From Flavobacteriales bacterium UBA852 (GTDB lineage Bacteria > Bacteroidota > Bacteroidia > Flavobacteriales_E > Vicingaceae), in assembly GCA_002295925.1 (NCBI GenBank), contig DBGO01000011.1, forward strand, positions 58,273 through 113,687: a DNA stretch of 55,415 nt. The letters run 5' to 3'. The first letter of the stretch is position 1. Each line of letters opens with the position of its first letter. The notes below the pieces were generated by a model that did no database searches, had not been told where the DNA came from, and was given only the letters and a program-made list of their open reading frames with translations. The translations under genes were made by a program, and so were the position numbers. This document shows positions 7,213 to 15,535 of the stretch, in pieces.

Positions 7213-7893
7213 TTATAGTTCAACAGTTTTTCCGATTTCTATTAAAATCAACTCGTTTCCGGCTTCCTTAAATTTTGTTTTAGCTTCATTTTTGTCAATC
7301 ACAATATATGGAAAGGTATCATAATGCATACCGATAACACGATTACATTGCAAATACTCCGCAGCGATAACCGCATCATCTATTCCCATTGTAAAATTAT
7401 CGCCCAAAGGCAACATAACAAACGAAAATTCATTTTGTTCGCCAAAAAGCTGCATATCTTTCGTTAACGCCGTATCGCCGGCAAAATAAAACGTTCCCTC
7501 CGGTGTTTTCACGATAAATCCCCCCGGATTACCTCCACTTTTACCATCGGGTAAAGTGCTTGAATGAACAGCATTAACATACTGAACCGTTCCGAAATCG
7601 AAAGTCCAATTACCACCGTGATTCATCGGATGACCGTTTTGCAATCCTTTTTCGGCAAACCAACTGACAATCTCAAAATTGGAAACTATTTTAGCTCCTG
7701 TTCGTTCAGCGATTGTTTGCACATCCGCCAAATGGTCTTCATGCCCATGCGAAACAAGTATATAATCGGCAGGCACACTATTTATATCAATATGTTTAGC
7801 CAATTCGTTTGGCGTAATAAACGGGTCGAACAATAAATCAACACCATTTACATTTACTCCCATGCAAGAATGTCCGTAATACGTAACTTTCAT
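7213..7893 (-). CDS. UPF0173-type metal-dependent hydrolase
   Basis: A metallo-beta-lactamase-fold protein of the UPF0173/YtkL group. Visible motifs are MKVTYYGHSC at the N-terminus, the metal-binding HGHEDHL signature (about residues 50-56), a further histidine in NAVHSS, and FAGDTAL. The length of 226 residues is typical. The substrate is unknown for the family. It leads the minus-strand gene run into parA (16-nt spacer) and is divergent from the FMN reductase gene across a 113-nt intergenic region. Confidence 0.9.
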   Translation of the reverse strand: MKVTYYGHSCMGVNVNGVDLLFDPFITPNELAKHIDINSVPADYILVSHGHEDHLADVQTIAERTGAKIVSNFEIVSWFAEKGLQNGHPMNHGGNWTFDFGTVQYVNAVHSSTLPDGKSGGNPGGFIVKTPEGTFYFAGDTALTKDMQLFGEQNEFSFVMLPLGDNFTMGIDDAVIAAEYLQCNRVIGMHYDTFPYIVIDKNEAKTKFKEAGNELILIEIGKTVEL

Positions 7894-8006
7894 TTCTTAT
7901 GATTTAACAGTTTACAATTAAAATAAATTGCTGACTTTTGATGTATAAAATTACAACTTTAATACGGCTTTAACCGTGAAAAATTATAAGTTTTACTAAC
8001 AAAATT

Positions 8007-8558
8007 ATGTTAAAAGACATGCGTATTTCTATCATATTGGGAACAAACAGAAAAGACAACAAAAGCAAGATATTTGCCGATTATTACATTAAGTTATTAA
8101 CAAAAGAAGGAGTGGATAACAGCATTTTTTCGATGGATGAATTGACAAAAGTGCTTGATTGGAATAAAATGTACGACTATGAAAACAGTCCGGTAAATGA
8201 ACTGACAGAAAAATACATAAAGCCTGCCGATGCTTTTGTATTTGTAATACCCGAATATAATGGAAGTTTTCCGGGAATTGTAAAATTGATGATTGACAGC
8301 ATCCATCCGGAACATTTTAAGGGAAAGTTTGCATCAGTAATTGGAATTGCCAGCGGAAGAGCCGGAAATTTACGCGGAATTGAACATTTAAACGGCGTTT
8401 TGCAACATTTAGGCATTCACACTTTACCCAATGTTTTACCTATTTCTCAAATTTTTAATTTAATTGATGAGAATGACAGTCTTATTGATAAATCAACTCA
8501 ATTTCTAATTGAAAAAGATGCTGATGCTTTGATAAAATTAGTTGAAAATAACCGGTAA
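8007..8558 (+). CDS. NADPH-dependent FMN reductase-like flavoprotein
   Basis: A flavodoxin-fold reductase (FMN_red family). It has the phosphate-binding loop ISIILGTNRKDNKSKIFA and the family motif PEYNGSFPGIVKLMIDSI around residues 87-104, then GIASGRAGNLRG. The 183-residue length includes four residues before a second ATG at 8019 (MRISIILG), which may be the true start. It probably reduces flavins or quinones with NAD(P)H. It is a single gene, divergent from the hydrolase gene and convergent with the symporter gene at a 2-nt gap. A one-mismatch -7 element (TAAGTTTT) lies at 7987-7994. Confidence 0.88.
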   Translation: MLKDMRISIILGTNRKDNKSKIFADYYIKLLTKEGVDNSIFSMDELTKVLDWNKMYDYENSPVNELTEKYIKPADAFVFVIPEYNGSFPGIVKLMIDSIHPEHFKGKFASVIGIASGRAGNLRGIEHLNGVLQHLGIHTLPNVLPISQIFNLIDENDSLIDKSTQFLIEKDADALIKLVENNR

Positions 8559-8560
8559 AA

Positions 8561-9943
8561 TTATCTTAACTGACCTTCGCTTTTAGCGATAATAGTAGCA
8601 ACTGTTGCATCGCCGGTTACATTAACTACTGTTCGGCACATATCCAAGATTCTGTCAACAGGTAAAATAACTGAAATCCATACCGGATTTAACCCTACCG
8701 ATTGTAATACAATAATTAACATAATCAACCCTGCCCCCGGCACTGCTGCTGCCCCAATAGATGCCATTGTTGCCGTAAACACAATGGATATTTGCTCTAC
8801 AATTGATAAATCTACCATATGCATTTGAGCCAAAAACACCACGGCAACAGCTTGATATAGGCTTGTACCATCCATATTTACCGTAGCACCTACAGGTAAC
8901 ACAAATCCTGAAATTTCTTTCGAAACTTTTAAATTTTCTTCAACACACTCCAACGTTACAGGCAAAGTTGCTGCACTGGAACTGGATGAAAATGCCAACA
9001 GTTGTGCAGGAGCTATTGCTCTGAAAAATTCTGCATAACCGATTTTTCTTGTAATCAATTTTACCAATAAAGGATAAACGACAAAAATCATAATCGCCAA
9101 CCCTATCACTACCGTAAGCGAATACCAACTGAGCCCTTTAAAGGTTTCATTTATTTTAGAAATGTCATCTCCGGCAATTTTAGCCATTTCGCCCGCCAAT
9201 AATGCAAACACAAAAAACGGCGATGCTTTCATAATAATATCTACCATTTTCAGAAAAACTTCATTCACCGCTTCAAGCACCGGAATTAACGGCGAAGAAA
9301 TATTTTTAGGCAATGACACCAAAGCTATACCAAAAAAAAGAGCAAAGAAAATAACCTGCAACATCATTTTACCGGAGGTAAGTGCTGCAAATATGTTGCT
9401 TGGCACAATATCTACAAGCATTTGCAACGGTCCTTGTTCTTTCGTTTTTGATGCTTGAGAAATTTTATCGGCTACTTTGCTGTCAATTTCTCCGTTATTT
9501 TCAACCGATGTTTTTACTGTAGAATTACAAGAAATACACTCACCCTTAACCGACACATCGGGAGTTGCCATAGCCCAATGCTCGTATTTTATGCGATTCT
9601 CTTTTCGCTGTTTTTCATCCATTAATTTGCCCGGAGCAATACTATTTACAACCAATAAACCAATGGTAACAGCTAATATTGTTGTCAAAATATAAGTTAC
9701 AATTGTTTTCAACCCCAAACGCCCCAAGCGAGCAGTATTTGACAACCCTGCCACTCCTGTAATAATTGAAAAAAGAACCAAAGGAACAGCTATTAACTTT
9801 AACAGTTTGACGAAGATAGTTCCGAAAGGTGCCAGCCAATCGAGTGTAAATTGCGACAAGTGAAACGAAGCAGAAAAAAATGACCATACAATTCCCAACA
9901 CCAATCCTATCAATATTTTCCAGTGAAGTGCCATTTTTTTCAT
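8561..9943 (-). CDS. Dicarboxylate/amino acid:cation symporter (DAACS)
   Basis: An inner-membrane sodium- or proton-coupled uptake protein of the GltP/DctA family. Diagnostic motifs are the serine-rich hairpin SSSSAATLPVTLE, VGATVNMDGTSLYQAV and DRILDMCRTVVNVTGD, in the right order over 460 residues. It is longer than E. coli GltP because of a polar loop at about residues 105-172, between the third and fourth membrane segments. That loop contains CISC at residues 136-139, predicted to face the periplasm. The substrate cannot be read from sequence. It begins 6 nt after the GT2 gene, so the two are likely cotranscribed. Confidence 0.93.
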   Translation of the reverse strand: MKKMALHWKILIGLVLGIVWSFFSASFHLSQFTLDWLAPFGTIFVKLLKLIAVPLVLFSIITGVAGLSNTARLGRLGLKTIVTYILTTILAVTIGLLVVNSIAPGKLMDEKQRKENRIKYEHWAMATPDVSVKGECISCNSTVKTSVENNGEIDSKVADKISQASKTKEQGPLQMLVDIVPSNIFAALTSGKMMLQVIFFALFFGIALVSLPKNISSPLIPVLEAVNEVFLKMVDIIMKASPFFVFALLAGEMAKIAGDDISKINETFKGLSWYSLTVVIGLAIMIFVVYPLLVKLITRKIGYAEFFRAIAPAQLLAFSSSSSAATLPVTLECVEENLKVSKEISGFVLPVGATVNMDGTSLYQAVAVVFLAQMHMVDLSIVEQISIVFTATMASIGAAAVPGAGLIMLIIVLQSVGLNPVWISVILPVDRILDMCRTVVNVTGDATVATIIAKSEGQLR

Positions 9944-9949
9944 TGTATG

Positions 9950-10702
9950 TTATTTTTTTGGCTTTTGATAAATTTCCGATTTCATTAATCCTAATTTATT
10001 GAACAAATGATTGAATGATGTTCCCAACACACCAAATCCGTACTTCATACTGCGTGAAAAATTGATGGATGATGCTTCATCAAAATACTTTGTCGGACAA
10101 GTGATTTCGGCAATTTCATATCCGGCATAAAATATTTGCGAAATCATTTGATTATCAAAAACAAAATCATCGGAATTGGCGTTGTAATTTATATTTTCGA
10201 GCACTTCACGCGAAAATGCACGGTATCCGGTATGGTATTCGGAAAGCTTTTGATTGATAATAATATTTTGTGTTAAGGTTAAAAAACGATTGGCTACGTA
10301 TTTATATAAAGGCATCCCTCCTTTCAGTGCTCCCTTACCCAAAATTCGACTGCCAAAAACCACAGGATAAACATCGTTGGCTATTAAATAAGCCATTGAA
10401 TGGATTAATTTAGGGGTATATTGATAATCGGGATGCAACATTACAACAATATCCGCACCTAATTTCAAAGCTGTATTGTAACATGTTTTTTGATTTCCGC
10501 CATATCCTTTATTTTCTTCATGGCGAATTATATGTTTTATACCTAACGATTTGCCCACTTCCACCGTGTTATCGGTTCCGTGGTCATCAACCAAAATCAC
10601 TTCATCTACAATATCAAATGGGATTTCTTTGTAGGTTTTTTCCAATGTCGCTGCGGCATTGTATGCCGGCATTACTACTGCTATTTTTTTGTCGTTTATC
10701 AT
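9950..10702 (-). CDS. Glycosyltransferase family 2 (polyprenyl-phosphate sugar transferase-like)
   Basis: A GT-A fold glycosyltransferase. The N-terminus IAVVMPAYNAAATLEKTY, the nucleotide-sugar-binding VDDHGTDNTVEV and the acceptor-side MLHPDYQYTPKLI and TGYRAFSREVL motifs resemble dolichol-phosphate mannosyltransferase-like enzymes. The 250 residues lack a C-terminal membrane domain, so it is probably cytosolic or peripheral. The divergent neighbour is a GT39 transferase that uses lipid-linked sugars. It is inferred, not shown, that this enzyme makes the polyprenyl-phosphate donor. Confidence 0.88.
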   Translation of the reverse strand: MINDKKIAVVMPAYNAAATLEKTYKEIPFDIVDEVILVDDHGTDNTVEVGKSLGIKHIIRHEENKGYGGNQKTCYNTALKLGADIVVMLHPDYQYTPKLIHSMAYLIANDVYPVVFGSRILGKGALKGGMPLYKYVANRFLTLTQNIIINQKLSEYHTGYRAFSREVLENINYNANSDDFVFDNQMISQIFYAGYEIAEITCPTKYFDEASSINFSRSMKYGFGVLGTSFNHLFNKLGLMKSEIYQKPKK

Positions 10703-10793
10703 ACACGTACATAAATCGGGGCTAAATTACGGGATATATTTTGAATTACAAATCAACAGGAATAATTTGAATAACCGTATCCTAAAAAAAACT

Positions 10794-10801
10794 TAACTTT
10801 G
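10794..10801 (+). promoter_or_regulatory. Promoter -7 element for the GT39 gene
   Basis: TAACTTTG matches TAnnTTTG and lies 25 nt before the ATG at 10827. A TTTG at 10766-10769 is 24 nt upstream, slightly further than usual for the -33 element. Confidence 0.5.
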
Positions 10802-10826
10802 GAAACTTTCAAAGTTCATAACTTAT

Positions 10827-12275
10827 ATGAAAAAATTACTTCAAAACAGACACACTCCTTTTTGGCTGATTACTTTTAGTGTTATTACGGTTTTAACATT
10901 AAGCGTTTTAATTCAAGACGGAATGTTTATGGATGCGATGTTATACACATCGGTTGCCCATAACTTAAGTCATGGTATCGGCACGTTTTGGTTCCCTGAA
11001 TTTAGTTACCATAATATAGCCGGGTTGCCTTCGTTTCACGAGCAACCACCATTGGTTTTCGGTATTCAAGCATTATTTTTTAAATTACTGGGTGACAGTA
11101 TGTATGTTGAACGGTTTTACACATTTCTCACATTAATTATTACGGCTCTTCTAATTGTTATTTTATGGAAAAATATATTTCCTGATAATGAAAAATACCG
11201 TCAAACCGCTTGGCTACCACTGTTTTTGTGGATGATTATTCCTGTTGGATTTTGGTCGTACCAGCATAATATGCATGAAAATACAATGACTGTATTTATT
11301 CTTTTGTCGGTATTGTTTGCATACAAAGCATTTAAACACGAAAAACATTCTGTTTTATTGATGATATTATCCGGAATAATGATCTTTGCCGCAACATTAA
11401 GTAAAGGATTCCCCGGATTTTTTCCTATCGTGGCGCCGTTTTTATATTGGTTAACTACACGAAAAATCTCATTAAAAAAAGCACTACTGTTTTCTGTCGT
11501 CATTACAGCTACACCCTTGGTTATTTACGGCATTTTATTTTTATTTCCGGAAAGCAACAAAAGTTTGACGTTGTATTTGGTTAAAAGAGTTTTTCACCGA
11601 ATAAATCTCCAACCAACAGTAGATAACCGATTTTGGATTTTATGGCGACTGTTTACCGAATTATTACCCTCCATATTATTTGTATTACTGTTTATGCTTA
11701 TCGCTAAAATAAAGAAGATTACATTTAAATTACCCGGATTGTTTAATGAGGGGCTATTTTTTATTTTATTGGGATTAGCCGGTTCGGCACCTTTGATGCT
11801 CACTTTGGTACAAAAAGGATTTTACTTTGTGCCTTCGCTGCCTTTTTTCGGCATAGGATTAGCTGTTCTTATTGTTCCGGTAATTTCTTCTTTAATTGCA
11901 AACATAAATGTTCACAGTAAAGCGTTTAGATTGTTAACGGCATTTAGCGTTGTATTGTTTATTTCCTCTATCGGTTATGTAATTGCCCAAAAAGACAAAA
12001 CCAGTCGCGATAAAATATTGTTGCACGATGTTTATTTAATCGGTAAAGAAGTACCGGCTCACTCTTTGGTTTCAATTCCATTTGAAATGTGGGAAGACGA
12101 ATGGAGCTTGCAATGTTATTTAATGCGTTATTATTACATTAGTCTCGACCCTGAATATTCGGAATTACAACATTATTTCATCATCAATAACGCTTTGCCT
12201 CTTACTGTCCCCGAAGGGTATAAAAAATTGAATATAAACACTATTCAATATGATTTATATGTAAGAAAAGAATAA
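10827..12275 (+). CDS. ArnT-like glycosyltransferase family 39 membrane protein
   Basis: A polytopic membrane protein of 482 residues with about ten hydrophobic helices. An early acidic loop (QDGMFMDAMLYTSVAHNL) fits the catalytic Asp region of PMT/ArnT enzymes, and a conserved EQPPLVFGIQALFF segment follows. Such enzymes transfer a sugar from a polyprenyl-phosphate carrier to lipid A, glycans or protein on the periplasmic side. The C-terminal soluble part is short. Divergence from a GT2 gene suggests shared use of a lipid-linked sugar. The acceptor is unknown. It converges with ligA at a 5-nt gap. Confidence 0.85.
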   Translation: MKKLLQNRHTPFWLITFSVITVLTLSVLIQDGMFMDAMLYTSVAHNLSHGIGTFWFPEFSYHNIAGLPSFHEQPPLVFGIQALFFKLLGDSMYVERFYTFLTLIITALLIVILWKNIFPDNEKYRQTAWLPLFLWMIIPVGFWSYQHNMHENTMTVFILLSVLFAYKAFKHEKHSVLLMILSGIMIFAATLSKGFPGFFPIVAPFLYWLTTRKISLKKALLFSVVITATPLVIYGILFLFPESNKSLTLYLVKRVFHRINLQPTVDNRFWILWRLFTELLPSILFVLLFMLIAKIKKITFKLPGLFNEGLFFILLGLAGSAPLMLTLVQKGFYFVPSLPFFGIGLAVLIVPVISSLIANINVHSKAFRLLTAFSVVLFISSIGYVIAQKDKTSRDKILLHDVYLIGKEVPAHSLVSIPFEMWEDEWSLQCYLMRYYYISLDPEYSELQHYFIINNALPLTVPEGYKKLNINTIQYDLYVRKE

Positions 12276-12280
12276 AAAAG

Positions 12281-14302
12281 TTACTCTTCCAGCATTTTTT
12301 CAAATTCCTTTTCAGAGATGATTTTAATTCCCAATCGCTCGGCCTTTTCTCTTTTTGAAGGTCCCATATTTTCGCCGGCAATTATGTAATCTGTTTTTGA
12401 CGAAACACTTGACACTACCCTGCCCCCGTTTTGTTCTATCAAATGCTTGAGCTCATCTCTCGAAAAATCGTGAAATACTCCGGAAACGACAAATTTTAAT
12501 CCGGCTAATTTATCCGACATATTCTGAAGTTGTTCTTCAGTTAGCGAAAACTTCAATCCGTGTTTTTTCAGTCGGTTGATAATTTCTATATTATGCTCAT
12601 CTTTAAAGTAACGAATAATGCTTTTGGCAATCTTTTCGCCAACATCTTCGGCTTTTACAAGCTCTTCAAACGTAGCTTTTTGCAAATTATCTATGGATTT
12701 AAAATGCCGGGCTAATTTTTTGGCAACCGTCTCTCCCACATACCGGATGCCAATAGCAAACAACACTCGTTCAAAAGGTACTTCTTTTGATTTCTCAATA
12801 CCTTTAAGCATATTATCCACCGATTTTTCGGCAAAGCGTTCCAAAGGCAGTAATTGTTCTCTTTTCAACTCATATAAATCGGCAATGGTACGAATTAGTC
12901 CGGCATCGAATAATTGCTCAACCGTTTCGTCTCCTATGCCTTCAATATTCATTGCTTTACGCGAAATAAAATGTTGTATTTTTCCGATTAACTGCGGACG
13001 GCATCCCCATTCATTAGGGCAATAAACAATAGCTTCGTCTTCATTTCTGACCAACTTAGTGCCACATTCTGGACAATGCGTAATAAATTCAGTCTTGGGT
13101 AAACCGGGCGGGCGCTTATCAAAATCTACGGCAACAATTTTCGGAATAATTTCACCTCCTTTTTCTACATAAACCATATCGCCCACTCGAATATCCATTT
13201 GCTCAATGTAATCGGCATTATATAATGAAGCACGTTTTACAACTGTTCCTGCCAAGTGAACCGGTTCCAGATTCGCCACCGGTGTAATTGCACCTGTTCT
13301 TCCTACTTGATAAGAAATAGAGAGTAATTTGGTTTCTACTCTTGCGGCTTTAAATTTGTATGCAATTGCCCATTTGGGCGATTTTGCCGTATAACCGATT
13401 TGTTCTTGTTCATCATAATCGTTTACTTTCAATACAATTCCGTCTATGCCAAAATTCAAATCATCGCGATGTTTATCCCAATAGTTGATAAAATCCAATA
13501 TTTCCTCGATAGTCGTTGCTTTTTTAATAAAGTTATTTTCGGGACGTGGCACTTTAAAACCCCACTCGCCCATTTTCAATATATTATCATAATGATTATT
13601 AAACGGACGTTTATCAGCAATTAAATAATACATATACGAATCGAGTCGGCGCTTTGCGACAATAGAAGAATCTTGAATTTTAAGCGTTCCGGCAGCAGCA
13701 TTTCGAGGGTTAGCAAAGGGTGGTTCGCCAATATCCTCACGCTCCTCATTTAATTTATTAAAAACATCAAATGGCATCAATATTTCTCCACGTACTTCAA
13801 ACTCATCCGGGTAATCATTTCCTCTTAATTGTAAAGGAATGGAACGTATTGTCATAACATTAGGTGTTACATCATCGCCTTGATATCCGTCGCCACGAGT
13901 TACGGCTTGAACCATTTCGCCGTTTTTATATCTTATACTTATAGCTACTCCGTCATATTTCAACTCCAATACATATGTAATTGGTTTGTTTACCAATTTC
14001 ATAATACTTTTTTCCCAGTCTATTATTTCTTCAATACTGTAAGTATTGCTTAACGAGAGCATTGGCACCTTATGTTTTACCGTTGGGAAATTTTTGGTTA
14101 CTTGCCCTCCTACTCGTTTTGTCGGCGAATTTTTATCGGCAAATTGAGGAAATTGCTTTTCGAGCTTTTCGAGCTCTTTTAGTTTCATATCATACTCATA
14201 ATCACTAATTACCGGCTGAGCCAATACGTAATACCTGTAATTATGCTCATTTAATTCTTCTGTCAGTTGCTTAATGCGTTCTTTCGCCTCTTCAGGTGTC
14301 AT
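12281..14302 (-). CDS. ligA: NAD-dependent DNA ligase LigA
   Basis: Seals nicks during replication and repair, using NAD+. The 673-residue protein has all expected parts: an N-terminal Ia domain (YRYYVLAQPVISDYEYD), the adenylation motif with the AMP-accepting Lys (VLELKYDGVAISIRY), an OB fold (YQVGRTGAITPVANLEPV), a four-cysteine zinc finger (CPECGTKL...CPNEWGC), helix-hairpin-helix repeats and a C-terminal BRCT domain ending in KIISEKEFEKMLEE. It is monocistronic, divergent from the DUF493 gene by a 114-nt spacer. Confidence 0.97.
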   Translation of the reverse strand: MTPEEAKERIKQLTEELNEHNYRYYVLAQPVISDYEYDMKLKELEKLEKQFPQFADKNSPTKRVGGQVTKNFPTVKHKVPMLSLSNTYSIEEIIDWEKSIMKLVNKPITYVLELKYDGVAISIRYKNGEMVQAVTRGDGYQGDDVTPNVMTIRSIPLQLRGNDYPDEFEVRGEILMPFDVFNKLNEEREDIGEPPFANPRNAAAGTLKIQDSSIVAKRRLDSYMYYLIADKRPFNNHYDNILKMGEWGFKVPRPENNFIKKATTIEEILDFINYWDKHRDDLNFGIDGIVLKVNDYDEQEQIGYTAKSPKWAIAYKFKAARVETKLLSISYQVGRTGAITPVANLEPVHLAGTVVKRASLYNADYIEQMDIRVGDMVYVEKGGEIIPKIVAVDFDKRPPGLPKTEFITHCPECGTKLVRNEDEAIVYCPNEWGCRPQLIGKIQHFISRKAMNIEGIGDETVEQLFDAGLIRTIADLYELKREQLLPLERFAEKSVDNMLKGIEKSKEVPFERVLFAIGIRYVGETVAKKLARHFKSIDNLQKATFEELVKAEDVGEKIAKSIIRYFKDEHNIEIINRLKKHGLKFSLTEEQLQNMSDKLAGLKFVVSGVFHDFSRDELKHLIEQNGGRVVSSVSSKTDYIIAGENMGPSKREKAERLGIKIISEKEFEKMLEE

Positions 14303-14393
14303 AAGCTAATTTTTGATGGTGAAAATTAACGGTTTTTAACGCCAACACAATGAAAAACAAAAAGTATTTTTTAACAATGGATATTAAAATTCT

Positions 14394-14401
14394 TAACTTT
14401 G
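14394..14401 (+). promoter_or_regulatory. Promoter -7 element for the DUF493 gene
   Basis: TAACTTTG matches TAnnTTTG and ends 15 nt before the ATG at 14417, giving a very short leader. No exact -33 TTTG was seen. Confidence 0.55.
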
Positions 14402-14416
14402 AGTAAATTGAATTTT

Positions 14417-14710
14417 ATGGACGAACAGAATAAAAAAATAGAAGAATTTTACAAAAATTTAGAAGAAAAATTAAACAGTACAGACGAATGGCCTACACTA
14501 TATATGTTTAAATTTATTATCCCTAACGATTTACATAAATTGGCATTGGTAGAAAAATTATTTGACAAAGAAACCGCCTCGATGTACACTAATGAATCAA
14601 AAACAGGAAAATACATATCTGTAACGGCAAAAGAAATGATGCTCACACCAAAAGATGTGATAAAAAAGTATAAAAATGCTTCAAAAATTGAGGGAATAAT
14701 TATGCTTTAA
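14417..14710 (+). CDS. DUF493 family protein
   Basis: A 97-residue cytosolic protein resembling the Bacteroidota branch of DUF493 (E. coli YbeD family, ferredoxin-like fold). Motifs are WPTLYMFKFIIP near residue 28, a central VEKLFDKETA helix, SKTGKYISVTAKEMM and the C-terminal KIEGIIML. An in-frame TTG at 14399 overlaps the -7 promoter element, so the ATG at 14417 is preferred. Function is unknown; in this phylum the gene is usually a lone housekeeping gene. Its stop overlaps the convergent CCC-motif gene by 4 nt. Confidence 0.8.
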   Translation: MDEQNKKIEEFYKNLEEKLNSTDEWPTLYMFKFIIPNDLHKLALVEKLFDKETASMYTNESKTGKYISVTAKEMMLTPKDVIKKYKNASKIEGIIML

Positions 14711-15105
14711 TAAGGATACCCCCCATTTACAGATTCTAAAACACTAAAAAACAAAGTTCCATATAAAGCTAAAACAACAATTATATACAAAAGAAATATA
14801 CCGGATAATGATAACCCGATAATTGCTGTTACTTTTCCTGCATTTAAATTTTTATATGATGACTCGGTATATTTTTTAGGATTTTCTTTATATAATTTTA
14901 AATCTTTATTGGCTAACACTAAGGCAATTACACCTAAAACGACACCTATAATTCCGTAACACCAACAAAAAACAATAGATAAAATACCTAATACCAGCAC
15001 AGCGGTGGCATTAGGTAAATCATCGTGTTCTAAATAAATACTTTGAGTTTGATGATTAACGGCACTTTCATCACCAGACTGAATATTTTGATTTTTTTCT
15101 TCCAC
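14707..15105 (-). CDS. CCC-motif/DUF4190-like small membrane protein
   Basis: A 132-residue protein with a polar N-terminus of about 30 residues and two or three hydrophobic segments: ATAVLVLGILSIVFCWCYG, then GVVLGVIALVLAN, and later IIGLSLSGIFLLYIIVVLALYG. This pattern, with the cysteine-containing FCWCYG turn and a polar YKENPKKY linker, matches the small CCC-motif membrane proteins of Bacteroidota. The function is unknown. It lies 3 nt after the DUF5684 gene, so the two form a small membrane-protein operon. Confidence 0.75.
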   Translation of the reverse strand: MEEKNQNIQSGDESAVNHQTQSIYLEHDDLPNATAVLVLGILSIVFCWCYGIIGVVLGVIALVLANKDLKLYKENPKKYTESSYKNLNAGKVTAIIGLSLSGIFLLYIIVVLALYGTLFFSVLESVNGGYPY

Positions 15106-15108
15106 TAT

Positions 15109-15456
15109 CTATTCTTCAGTTTTATTCACAACATATTCTGCATCTCCAAATGCCAATAGCGGATAAAATATAATTGGTAATAATATAAGCCCAATTGTAA
15201 AACCTACTCCCTTACCAAAACTTTTAGATAAATCATTTAATACAATTATCATTGTAATAAAATTAACAATTGGAATAAGGAGTAATATAATCCACCATAC
15301 CGGTCGATTAACAATTTTCAACAATACAATTATATTGTATATTGGAATTATACTCGCCCATCCAGGCTGACCGGCTTTTGTGAAAATTTTCCACATTGAC
15401 GCTATCATTAATATGATAACTGCTAAAGGTAAAATGACTCTTAATGCTTCTTGCAT
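15109..15456 (-). CDS. DUF5684 domain-containing membrane protein
   Basis: A 115-residue integral membrane protein with three or four helices. The signature MWKIFTKAGQPGWASIIPIYN after the first helix, then a VNRPVWWIILLLIPIVNF helix and a LAKSFGKGVGFTIGL-like loop (here NDLSKSFGKG), identifies DUF5684. The role is unknown; proteins of this type often occur beside signal peptidase I or other small membrane proteins. It is followed by the CCC-motif gene. Confidence 0.8.
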   Translation of the reverse strand: MQEALRVILPLAVIILMIASMWKIFTKAGQPGWASIIPIYNIIVLLKIVNRPVWWIILLLIPIVNFITMIIVLNDLSKSFGKGVGFTIGLILLPIIFYPLLAFGDAEYVVNKTEE

Positions 15457-15509
15457 AATATTTAATTTTATTGGTTAATACATTGCAAGTAATAAAAAAT
15501 ATTTTCTCC

Positions 15510-15530
15510 ATGCAATAGTTTACCTTGCAT
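15510..15530 (-). terminator. Possible terminator after the M61 peptidase gene
   Basis: ATGCAA and TTGCAT arms pair across a 9-nt loop just after the stop at 15536. On the minus strand the hairpin is followed by a T-rich stretch (ATATTTTTTATTA). The stem is short and weak, so this is tentative. Confidence 0.35.
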
Positions 15531-15535
15531 AGTTA

